Source of the DNA: Rhipidocladum racemiflorum
Lineage: Eukaryota; Streptophyta; Magnoliopsida; Poales; Poaceae
Assembly (NCBI GenBank): GCA_036346355.1
Contig: CM070581.1
Coordinates: 186,001-250,000 of the forward strand
Length of the DNA: 64,000 nucleotides
Direction of reading: 5' to 3'
Shown: positions 11,404-20,490 of the stretch, one piece after another
How the letters are laid out: every line of letters starts with the position of its first letter
Numbering within the stretch: the first letter of the stretch is position 1
Notes under the pieces: generated by a model
Told to the model about the DNA's origin: nothing
Seen by the model: only the letters and a program-made list of their open reading frames with translations
Database searches by the model: none
Position numbers and translations under genes: made by a program

Positions 11404-11671
11404 CGTGCAGCTAGGGGCGGAACTAGAGAAAAAATTATCGGGGTTCACCACTTCATCATATATACGATAACAACTTATTATTTTTACTATTTGCTTGTTA
11501 TTTGCCTCCCGGTGTCACAAAATTTAGATCAAGAGGGTTCACATATACTATATATATAGACTAGCATACAATATTTTATATATATATATATAGACTAATA
11601 TACACTATTTTTTTTGACCCGGTGTCCTGTGACACGGAGTAAACAAATGCAGTTCCGCCCCTGCGTGCAGC
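11404..11671. mobile_element. hAT-type MITE with perfect 8-bp target-site duplication
   Basis: The element itself is 11412-11663 (252 bp). Its ends are inverted repeats, TAGGGGCGGAACT on the left and AGTTCCGCCCCTG on the right, matching at 12 of 13 positions. It is flanked by identical 8-bp copies of CGTGCAGC at 11404-11411 and 11664-11671. The CAGGGGCGGA-type end and 8-bp duplication are the signature of hAT transposons. The interior is AT-rich with TATATA runs and codes for nothing, so it depends on transposase made elsewhere. The perfect duplication suggests a fairly recent insertion. Confidence 0.92.
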
Positions 11672-11936
11672 ATGAAATGCGCGTCGGCTATATATGTACC
11701 CCACCTGCTCCCTCATCCTCCTCTCCACATCCGGCAAATGTTGCCGGCTTGTGGGTGCATGCGTGTCGTCTCCGTCGTAGAAGAAGTACAACTCCTTGCT
11801 GAACTCCACCCAGCTTGCACCACTCACCCGCTTCACTGAAGATGTTCAACAGCATGACGTAGTTCACCGGGTTGTCACCGTCGATGGCCAGAGGGATGTT
11901 ACCCACCTCCTGGCCCACGGCGATGTCCTCTCGCGT
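11672..11936 (-). pseudogene. Exon-like fragment of an unidentified gene
   Basis: On the minus strand, 11936-11828 reads open as a non-repetitive peptide ([20 protein letters not shown], then [11 protein letters not shown]) and ends at a perfect 5' splice consensus, G|GTGAGT (GT at 11827-11826). This suggests a captured or relict exon followed by intron. Another frame lower down ([16 protein letters not shown]) is also unusually protein-like, so a frame slip is possible. I do not recognise the protein. The 8-bp target used by the MITE lies in the same stretch. Confidence 0.4.
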
Positions 11937-11965
11937 TTGTCATTTCAAATAATAATAAAAATACC

Positions 11966-12145
11966 CTCCTGTATCCATTCAAAATGGCGACAGGCTCCTA
12001 TATCCGATTGAAATGGCAACAAAGAGCAGTTGCAGCTTTCTGTCGCCATTCCAAATGGACACAGAGGGTAAAATTTTGTTTTTACCCTTTGTTGCCATTT
12101 CAAAAGGACATAGGAGGTATGTCGCCATTTGGAATGGATACATGT
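11966..12145. repeat. Cluster of five ~29-bp units in direct and inverted order
   Basis: The unit contains TATCCATTCAAAATGGCGACA or close variants. Two copies lie in plus orientation and three in minus. The outer part forms an imperfect inverted repeat, 11971-12024 against 12087-12141 (about 54 bp each, roughly 85% match by eye). The 62-bp loop holds one further inverted unit. Transcribed RNA could fold into a long hairpin. No ORF or TSD was found. Confidence 0.7.
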
Positions 12146-12375
12146 TCAATAAATTAAGCAAAAACATATTTATCAGTGATAATTTGTGCAGTATTGTATA
12201 AAATTATTAGTGTCAACCAAAAAAATTCCAATTTAAATCATTGTTAGTTTTGTATGAAGGAAAAACACGAGAACATAGTTAATCCAAAAATAATGTGATA
12301 GAATGAAATGATATTGTTTGATTGTTTATACTGTATCCCATAAATGTAAATTTTTAGGATATATTGTTTCATTCT
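12146..12375. other. AT-rich spacer, nothing recognised
   Basis: About 230 bp of AT-rich DNA lies before the truncated LTR of element B. No ORF, repeat or element end is apparent. Confidence 0.5.
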
Positions 12376-12817
12376 GTCAGAAGACTCCTTGCAGCAGGAC
12401 TACCAACCCAGCGTAGGGTTGGGCGGAGGCCGGTCGGACGACAAGACAGAAGACCAGACTCCAAGGCGTACAGTACCCCTTTCTCTTTCTCTCCGAACTC
12501 CCATGTAACCTGCTGCCTCCGAGTATATAAGGAGAAGTAGGGCTCCGGGAGGGGAGAGGCGAGCAAAAACAATCAGGCAAGCAACCCAGCGAAAAACTAA
12601 TCGAGCAAGGGAGATCGATCCATTCGAACCCCTGTCTCGCCTGTAGCCATTGGTTCATCTCACGAATACAATACACCCCAATGGCTCGAACTGGAGTAGG
12701 GACATTCGGCCCGAACCAGTATAAATCGCTGACTTCCTAAGTCAACCATTCGAGGAGAGGGAGCGCGTGACCCCCACTAACCAAAAATTCGTATTGCTGA
12801 TGCACGAAACACCGACA
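12376..12817 (+). mobile_element. Element B 5' LTR, lacking its first ~447 bp
   Basis: It matches the second half of the 885-bp LTR at 62776-63660. It begins at TGTCAGAAGACTCC, where the full LTR reads TGTCACGGCCGAAGACTCC, so a 5-bp gap sits at its edge. The TATA box (TATATAA, 12524-12530) and everything downstream remain, so a promoter core is kept while most of U3 is gone. It ends ...CACCGACA before the primer site. Confidence 0.9.
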
Positions 12818-12819
12818 GT

Positions 12820-12837
12820 TGGCGCGCCAGGTAGGGG
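12820..12837 (+). other. Primer binding site of element B
   Basis: TGGCGCGCCAGGTAGGGG lies two bases after the LTR. TGG pairs with the tRNA CCA end. The tRNA is not assigned with certainty. Confidence 0.8.
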
Positions 12838-12891
12838 AGCTCGCGCGTCATCATCGCCTCCATCTTCGTATTCCCACCACTTTCATCCTCG

Positions 12892-14880
12892 ATGGCTTCT
12901 CCCTCGCGCATCGATGGCGCACTAGTGCCGAGGGGCTGGATCCGCTTCGGCACCCTCGGCTTCATCGCTACGGCGGCAGGAGAGCTCGTGCTCGTCCCCG
13001 CCGCAGTTCACGACCAGGTCTTCTCCGGGAGCCTGGGTGCAGTCACCGATATCCTCGGCAACCTCCGCCTCGAGGCCCCGGCGTGGGCCACGGAGGCGGG
13101 CTTACCATGTACTGGCGTCGCCTCGGGTGATGCTGCGTACGAGTCGCGACCGACGACGGTCTCGCCATCCACGGGCTCCCGGCTCATGGCCATGGCCGGC
13201 TACTTGCCAACTTCTCTCCACGACCTGCTAGGGGACTCCTCCAGCCGCAGTTCTAGCTTCGACAGGGAGTATCCCCCGCGCAGGACATTTTCCCGCGAGT
13301 GCAACATGGCGGGCGCAACGGAACCGTCCGCCACCCCTGCAACTCCTGGAACCCTCCTCCCGCACGACGGAAAATGAGGGGATGGGTCCCGCCGGGAGGA
13401 TGACGCAGGCCTCCAGCTTCGCCTCGCCGACCTTCAACGGCAACGCGAGGAGCTGGATGCGCGTAAGGCCGAGCTTGACGAACTCCAGGCCGACCTGGAG
13501 CCACGTCAGCCCGAGCCGCCGATGGCCTTTGGCGCACGCGCGCACGCGTGTCAGGTCCATCACCAGCTGGCCGGGGGGACGGACGACCTTCCGTTCTTCC
13601 CCCACGCCAACCAGAACGTCGCCGCCGCGGCGATGCTGCTTCATGGGCTGCCCGAGCCAACGGACCCGGACACCAAGACCACGTACCAGAACCTTCGGGG
13701 GCTGGTGGAGCGTGCTGTCGTCCAGCACGCCCAGGGTTCTGGCTCCCAGCACGCCCTTGGGCCACCTGGGCCACTCCCCCTCGCGGGATCATCGGAGCCC
13801 GGCGAGGACGGCCCCGCTTCACGAGCTCCCCCAGACATCGCGCAACCCGATGCGCCACCGCCTGGGGGACAGCCGTGACCTTCGCGCCACCCTCAAGGCG
13901 CGGAGGAGAGTTGCCGACGCGGCGGCATCATCTCAAGTTGCGGATAGCGGGCGGCGCAACCACCCCGATCGGGCCCCGATGGCCCCGGACCGTGGGCGTT
14001 CACCCGCGTCATCCACAACACCGATTTCTTGGCCAGATTCCGGGCCCCGACCAACATAGCCAAATACACAGGGGCGACCAACCCGAGCGTTTGGCTAGAG
14101 GATTACCGGCTCGCCTACCGGGCGGGGGGAGCGACAGATGATTCCTTCGTCATCCAGTACCTCCCCATCTACCTCACGGACTCCGCCCGGGCCCGGCTCG
14201 AGTACCTGCCCGCCGACACCATCGGGAGCTGGGCCGACCTGACGAACCTCTTCGTCGGGAACTTCCAGGGCACGTATAAACGCCCTGGCAACTCCTGGGA
14301 TTTGAAGAGCTGCAAGCAGCAACCGGGGGAGTCCCTCTGGGACTACATTCGCCGCTTCTCCCAGCAGTGCAATGAGCTCCCCGACATCCGTGATGCCGAT
14401 GTCGTCGGGGCATTCATCTACGGCACCACCTGCGAGGCTCTGGTCCACAAGTTGGGCTGCGCAAAGCCCCGGACCACCAAGGAGCTCCTCGACGTCGCCA
14501 CCAACCACGCCTCCGGCGAGAAGGCCGTGGGGGCCATCTTCGAAAGGAAGGTGGCCCACAAAGTGTCCGGCTCCGAGGTCGGCACCCCTTCCGACCGCTC
14601 CGACAAGAAGAAACAGAAGGGGAAGCAAGGTCGTGAAGGTCGCATGGTCGCCGCTGTCGACCGCCCTGCCCAGCAGCAGGCTCGGCAGACGCCCGACCGT
14701 TTCGAGAGGTTGATGGATAGTCCGTGCCCGAACCACGACTATCCCGTCAAATACAAGTACCGGGACTACGAAGGGCGACGAGACGACCGACGAGTTTTCG
14801 CAACTCGACGGTTGCCTCATGATCTTCGGTGGGGCGGAGTGCTACGCCGACAAGCGTCGGTTGAAGCTCGCCCACCGTGA
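12892..14880 (+). pseudogene. Element B gag (Retrotrans_gag type)
   Basis: Gag builds the particle. The start MASPSRIDGALVPRGW is chosen because element A has the same start at the same distance from its primer site. The first frame is open to 13377; the middle is read in two other frames (13382-14059), so there are several indels. The Gag core is clear from about 14029: IAKYTGATNPSVWLEDYRLA, FVIQYLPIYLTDSARARLEYLP, WADLTNLFVGNFQGTY, GESLWDYIRRFSQQCNELP. A Lys-rich segment follows. No full CCHC knuckle is visible. The end at 14880 is a frame change before the protease. Confidence 0.85.
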
Positions 14881-15603
14881 AGTCCACACGGCGACTCCCG
14901 TCGTGCCCAGCTACCTGAGGTGGTCGGAGTGCCCGATCGCCTTCGATCGCACCGACCACCCCGACCACGTCCTGCACCCGGGACAATACCCGCTCATCGT
15001 CGACCCCATCGTGGGGATGAAGCGCTGACCAAGGTGCTTATGGACGGTGGCAGCGATCTCAACATCATGTATGTTGAGACCCTGGACGCCCTGGGGGTCC
15101 CTCGCTCTGCCCTTCGGCCGAGCAAGGCACCTTTCCACGGCGTCGTCCCCGGCCAACAGGCCCATCCGCTCGGGCAGGTCGACCTGCCCGTTACCTTTGG
15201 GAGCCCGGACAACTTCCGCACCAAGAGCCTCACTTTTGAGGTCGTGGATTTTCCCGGCTCCTACCATGCCATCTTGGGGAGGCCATGCTACGCGAAGTTC
15301 ATGGCGGTCCCCAACTACACCTACCTCAAGCTGAAGATGCCGAGGCCACAGGGTGTCATCACCGTGGCCGCGTCCTTTCAGCTCGCTTACAACTTCGAGC
15401 GAAGCAGTTGTGAGCTAGCCTCGGCGGTCGTCGCTTCCGCCGAGCTCGCCCGTTTTCAGGAAAGGGCCCCCGAGTCCGCCCCCGATTCCAGCAAGTCGGT
15501 GCCGAGTTCCTTCAAGTCCGTGGAGGAGGCGAAGGAGGTTGCGGTTGATCTCGAGGATCCCACCAAGACCGTACGGATTGGGGCCGCCCTCCCTGCCAAA
15601 TAG
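14881..15603 (+). pseudogene. Element B aspartic protease
   Basis: The retroviral-type protease that cleaves Gag-Pol. The active-site motif reads LMDGGSDLNIMYVETLDALG (about 15037-15096), with DGGS in place of DTGA/DSGA, usual for Tat elements. The flap and second half follow: FHGVVPGQQAHPLGQVDLPV and YHAILGRPCYAKFMAVPNYT, the ILGR motif of retropepsins. The frame is open from 14920 to the TAG at 15601-15603, just before RT. The 1-975 fragment begins with the same AATAGGAA context, so this stop may be a family feature, not decay. Confidence 0.85.
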
Positions 15604-16560
15604 GAAAGCGCGCTCGTCGACTTCCTCCGAGCAAACCGAGACGTCTTCGCCTGGAGACCCTCGGACATGCCGGGAGTTCCGAAGGAAGCCGCCGAGCACT
15701 CCCTCAACATCCGACCGGGCTCTAGACCGGTCGCCCAATGCCTGCGCCGCTTCGACGAAGAAAAGCGTCGGGCTATTGGGGAAGAGATCGCCAAACTTTT
15801 GGCCGCTGGCTTTGTAAGGGAGGTACGTCACCCCGAGTGGCTCACCAATCCTGTTCTTGTAAAGAAAAAGTCAGGGCAATGGAGAATGTGTGTTGACTAC
15901 ACGAACCTCAACAAGGCCTGTCCGAAAGACCCATTCCCATTGCCTCGTATCGACCAAGTTGTAGATTCCACCGCCGGGTGTGAATCCCTTTCCTTTCTGG
16001 ACGCCTATTCGGGCTACCACCAGATCGCGATGAAGGAGTCCGACCAGCTCGCGACCTACTTCATCACTCCGTACGGCTCGTACTGTTACGTCACGTGCCC
16101 TTTGGTCTGAAGAACGCGGGCGCAACATACCAGCGATGTATGCAAGCGTGTTTTTCCGACCAAATAGGCCGTAACATCGAGGCCTACGTCGACGACATCG
16201 TTGTCAAGACCAGGAAGGCCGACGACCTCGTCACCGACCTGGAAGAAACTTTTGTGAACCTTCGGCGGTTTCGCATAAAGCTCAACCCCGAGAAGTGCGT
16301 CTTCGGGTTCCTAAAGGGAAAGTTGCTCGACTTCATCGTCTCCGAGCGTGGCATCGAAGCCAACCACGACAAGATCTCCGCCATCATGAGGATGGGGCCA
16401 ATCAACGATCTGAAAGGGGTCCAGAGGCTGATGGGGTGTCTCACGGCTCTGAGCCGCTTTGTGTCCCGCCTCGGCGAGCGCGGGACGCCACTCTACAAGC
16501 TGATGAAGAAATCCGACCGCTTCTACTGGACCCAAGAAGCTCAGGAAGCCCTCAGTCGAC
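15604..16560 (+). pseudogene. Element B reverse transcriptase
   Basis: Ty3-type RT. Visible in order are FVREVRHPEWLTNPVLVKKK, WRMCVDYTNLNKACPKDPFP, SFLDAYSGYHQIAM, MPFGLKNAGATYQRCM and the catalytic EAYVDDIVVKTRKADD (about 16180-16227). The connection follows (LMGCLTALSRFVSRLGERG). A small deletion near 16095, between YCYV and MPFGL, shifts the frame, so two ORFs (15667-16110 and 16095 onward) share the domain. Apart from that the catalytic residues are intact. Confidence 0.88.
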
Positions 16561-17020
16561 TGAAGGCATTCCTAACTTTGCCTCCGGTATTGGTCGCCCC
16601 AGAACCGCAAGAGCCGTTGCTCCTCTACATTGCCGCCACGACCCAGGTCGTCAGCGCAGCGCTTGTCGTGGAGCGAGCGGAAGAAGGCCGCGTCTTCAAG
16701 GTGCAGAGGACGGTCTACTTCATCAGCGAAGTACTCTCCAAAACAAAGGTTCAGTACCCTCAGATACAGAAGCTGTTGTATTCGGTGCTCATCACAAAGA
16801 GGAAGCTGATCCACTACTTCGACCGGCATCCCATCTCCGTGGTGACCTCGTCACCTCTCGGAGAGATCGTCCACAACCGCGACGCCACCAGAAGGATCAC
16901 CAAGTGGGCTCTCGAGCTCAATGGCCTCGACATATCGTACATCCCTAGGACGGCGATCAAGTTGGAGGTCTTGGCTGACTTCATCGCCGAGTGGACTGAA
17001 GCGCAAGTCCCGATGATGGT
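16561..17020 (+). pseudogene. Element B RNase H, first domain
   Basis: The RNase H attached to RT in Ty3 elements. It reads LYIAATTQVVSAALVVERAE, VYFISEVLSKTKVQYPQIQK, LIHYFDRHPISVVTSSPLGE and RRITKWALELNGLDISYIPR, ending LADFIAEWTE. It has YIAAT where active copies carry an Asp (the D of the DAS motif), which is common in Tat elements, where this domain is thought to be degenerate. It is in frame with RT and the next domain. Confidence 0.8.
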
Positions 17021-17034
17021 CGAGGACCCTGAGT

Positions 17035-17500
17035 ACTGGACAATGTACTTTGACGGGTCCTACACCAAGAACGGGGCTGGTGCGGGGGTCATCATTGTCT
17101 CCCCCCTCGGCAACAAGCTTCTGTACGCCATCCGACTGCTTTTCGACGCCACCAACAATATCGCCGAATACGAGGCCCTCGTCAACGGCCTTCGGATTGC
17201 CGCCGACCTCGGCGCTCGGCGCTCGGCGTCTCTACGTCCACGGTGACTCCAAGCTGGTCGTTGACCAAGTTATGAAGGCCACAGAGCCTCGCGACGCCCG
17301 TATGGCGGCCTACTGCTTGGAGGTACGCAAGCTCGAGGAGAGGTTCAAAGGATTCGAACTTCACCATAGCTACCGACGCTACAATGGAGAAGCTGACTCC
17401 CTCACCAACCTCGCCTCCAGCAAAGGCCCGGTCCCTCCTGGAGTCTTCGTCTCCGACCTCCACAAGCCATCCATCCGGTTGGATCCGACCGCTGAGCACA
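17035..17500 (+). pseudogene. Element B second (archaeal-type) RNase H
   Basis: A second RNase H after the first is established for the Tat lineage. Motifs are WTMYFDGSYTKNGAGAGVII (catalytic D), NNIAEYEALVNGLRIAADLG (catalytic E) and VHGDSKLVVDQV (catalytic D), with HHSYRRYNGEADSLTNLA towards the end. All acidic residues are present. The tandem gain of a 7-nt unit near 17208-17228 (GCTCGGC repeated) shifts the frame in the middle of the domain, splitting it between two ORFs. This looks like replication slippage. Confidence 0.85.
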
Positions 17501-17559
17501 CAACCGACCCCCTAAAAGCGGATGCTCCGATCGACCTTCGGTCGGACGCGCACCCGCCT

Positions 17560-18825
17560 GGGTTCGACCCTAGTGTGTTGAACGTTGAGTTCGACTGGAG
17601 GCAACCCTTTGTCAACCGGTTGACAGACGGATCACTCCCCGCCGACTCCACCGAGGCTCAGCTCCTCGCTCGGCGGGCCAAGTCCTTTGTCCTGGTCGAC
17701 AACATCCTCTACAAGAGGAGCCCCTCCGGGATCCTCAAGAAGTGCATCCCGGCCGACCAAGAAAGACACCTGCTGGTCGATATCCACGGCGGGATTTGTG
17801 GGCATCATGCCACGCCACGGTCCCTGGTGGGGAAAGCCTTTCGACAAGGCTTCTACTGGCCGACCGCTGTGGCGACGCAACGCAAATTGTCCGCACTTGC
17901 GAAGGATGCCAATTCTTCGCCAGGCAAACGCACCTCCCGGCACAAGTCCTGCAGACGATCCCCATCACGTGGCCCTTTGCAGTCTGGGGGCTCGATCTGG
18001 TCGGACCCTTCAGAAAGGCGCCCGGAGGCTTCACTCATTTGCTCGTCGCCGTGGACAAGTTCACGAAGTGGGTAGAAGCCAAGCCATTGGCGACCATCAC
18101 TTTTGCGCAGGCGGCAAGCTTCTTCCGCGACATTATCTACCGCTTCGGAGTTCTGAACTCCATCATCACCGACAACGAAACGCAGTTCACGGGGAAGGAG
18201 TTCCTCGAATTCTGCAACGACTTCAACATCCGGGTCGACTGGGCAGCGGTTGCACACCCCCGTGCCAACGGTCAGGCCGAGCGGGCCAACGGCATGATTC
18301 TCCAAGGGCTCAAACCGCGAATCTTCAGTCGACTGAAGAAATTCGCGGGACGGTGGGCGGCCGAGCTGCCCCCCGTTCTCTGGAGTCTGCGGACCACGCC
18401 AACACGATCGACCGGTTTCACACCATTTTTCCTGGTGTTCGGAGTGGAGGCCGTCCTCCCGACCGACCTCGAGTACGGCGCCCCAAGAGTACAAAACTAC
18501 AACAGCGCGCGGGGGTTAGAGGCGCAACAGGACAACCTTGACCAACTCGACGAAGCACGAGACGTCGCCGTCCTGTGGTCGGCCAAGTACCAGCAGACAC
18601 TACGCCGATACCACGCCGATCGGTTCGCGTCGGCTGCTCAAGTCGACGACTTAGTGTCGCGCCAAGTCCACCCACGGCTACGTGCATAAGCTCTCCCCGC
18701 CTTGGGAGGGCCCTTTCACCGTCGCGGAGGTCCTCCGACCCGGCACCTTTCGTCTCAAGGACGTCAAAGGCAACCTCATTGCGAACGCGTGGAACATAGA
18801 GAAGCTGAGAAGGTTTTATCCTTAG
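17560..18825 (+). pseudogene. Element B integrase
   Basis: The order is a HHCC zinc region (GGICGHHATPRSLVGKAF, then CEGCQFFARQTH), a DDE core and a C-terminal tail. Catalytic residues lie in VWGLDLVGPF, SIITDNETQFTG and GQAERANGMI. The usual DNGTQF reads DNETQF, so a conserved Gly is changed next to the catalytic Asp. There are frameshifts near 17870 and 18660. The tail (LSPPWEGPFTVAEVLRPGTF, NAWNIEKLRRFYP) ends at the TAG at 18823-18825. There is no chromodomain, in line with the Tat lineage. Confidence 0.88.
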
Positions 18826-19280
18826 CAGACCTCCCTTCTCCTTGTACCACTTAGAAAATTTATAAAACCAAGAAATCACGGCGGTCGGTCATCCGACCGA
18901 GTGACCATTCTCTCCTCTTTCTTGCGCTTCCCTTTTTGCTGACCTCGAGAACTATGACCTACGCTCCGGCGGCGGGGGTCCCGAAATAGTGCCCTATGGG
19001 TCTCAGAAACTATGCGTACAAAAGAGACCAACAGTTGGTCGGAGCAACTCCTCTCTCGCGTGAACTCGTGGTAAACGCCGTCTCAGACCTACGCTTGACC
19101 CGTTGCGGTCCCTAAAGGCTACGGTCAACGGAGCACGTTTTTCCGAGAGCGACTCCATGGGAGAGAAGCAGAATCGGCAAAAAAGAAGGAGAAAGCTGAT
19201 AAAACAGTCTTTATTATTCATTTACACAAGGGGCACCAGCCCCACCGGCGGAAGCCGCCCACCGAAGTCGGAACCTCCCG
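18826..19280 (+). other. Element B post-pol untranslated region
   Basis: About 450 bp between the pol stop and a small antisense ORF. No ORF or repeat of note. Confidence 0.5.
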
Positions 19281-19535
19281 TCACCCGCGGCGGTACTCCT
19301 CCAGGTGCGCGCCAATCCAGCAGAACAATACGTGGCGCCGCTCAGTCAGCGCCTCGATCAGCGGCGCCTGCACCTCCCAAAGCCAAGGAACGGCCGCAAT
19401 GAGGACATCGACTCGCCTCGCGTCGCCAGCCACGGCGGCGGCCTCGACCTCCGCCACGACTTGCCGCCAAGCTCCCTCAGCGCTCATGGAAGGTTGCCTC
19501 AGGAGCTGACTATAGCGATCTGCCATTGTGCACAA
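19281..19535 (-). CDS. Small antisense ORF in element B, unidentified
   Basis: An 84-codon ORF on the strand opposite to gag-pol. The peptide (MADRYSQLLRQPSMSAEGAW, then VVAEVEAAAVAGDARRVDVL and further) looks helical, with balanced composition and no low complexity. It lies downstream of the large antisense ORF of the same element and on the same strand, so it could be a further exon or a separate small gene. I recognise no family. It may also be an accidental open frame in GC-rich DNA. Confidence 0.4.
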   Translation of the reverse strand: MCTMADRYSQLLRQPSMSAEGAWRQVVAEVEAAAVAGDARRVDVLIAAVPWLWEVQAPLIEALTERRHVLFCWIGAHLEEYRRG

Positions 19536-19828
19536 AGAGGAGCTTGGCTAGCGAATTCTGGTGAAGCCCACGAAGACACCGGCGCATCTCCTTTTATACC
19601 CTACGACACGGAAGACGAAGCGCGTCAAGTAATGGCAGGGAGCAGGAGCTGAAGCGTCCAACATCAGTTCCAACCACGGCGCGGCCCTCCAAGAGAGTTA
19701 AGATGGTCTTATCCCGAAAACTCTTTTTCCCATATTTCACACGTCTCCTCCCCCGAGCTCAAAGTGGTACGCAGCGACTGCACCTCCAGTCCCCGCGCAC
19801 CACTCGGGGGCTACTTATGACCTCACGG

Positions 19829-20240
19829 GTCGGTGACCTAGGTCGATAACCCGATCGACTAAACAGTCTTCCTCGCGGTAACCTCTGCAACCCGAGTGCT
19901 GCGGCCTACGCCCCTGCGGCTACAGCTTCGAAGCAGCACTTCGCGGAAGAAGGAAATTACCCGCGCAAGGAAGGCTGAGGCCGGTCGGAGGCATTTCGAC
20001 TTAGGTCAGCAACCCGACCGACCGAATGGTCTTCCTCGTGGTAACCTCTTCAACCCAAGTGCTGCGGCCTACGCCCCTGCGGCTACGGTTTCGAAGTAGC
20101 ACTTTGCGGAAGAAAGAAACTACCCGAGCGAGGAAGGCTGAGGCCGGTCGGGAGCGTTTCGACTTAGGTCAGCAATTCGACCGATCGAATGGGAACTTCG
20201 CGGAGGAAAGAGGTTACCCAAACCAGGCAGGCCGACATTG
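19829..20240 (+). repeat. 163-bp tandem repeat in element B 3' region
   Basis: A block containing GTGCTGCGGCCTACGCCCC and GGAAGGCTGAGGCCGGTCGG recurs at a spacing of 163 bp (for example 19880 against 20043). There are two well-matched copies and a shorter third. Tandem repeats between pol and the 3' LTR are a known habit of Tat-lineage elements. Confidence 0.8.
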
Positions 20241-20490
20241 GTCGGAAGCACCCCTTCTATGCGAAGTGAGCGCCCTAAGTCCTAGACTCATCCTGCGTTT
20301 TCCTCGGATGTGATCGACACAACACCTACGCTCTCGGGACGCCCCTGCGGGTACTGTGGCTACGGTCGTAAAAATGTCCATCGCATAAAAGAAACACGAG
20401 ATGAGTGAACGGAAACTTAAAGCGGCCCAGCAGGCCGGATTCATTAACGACGCATTATTCATTACATGTACTACCAAAAACAAAAAAAAA

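Noticed and set aside
12819..14820. Antisense and shifted ORFs over B gag and leader
   Set aside because: Mirror the GC-rich gag; no independent domain or promoter.
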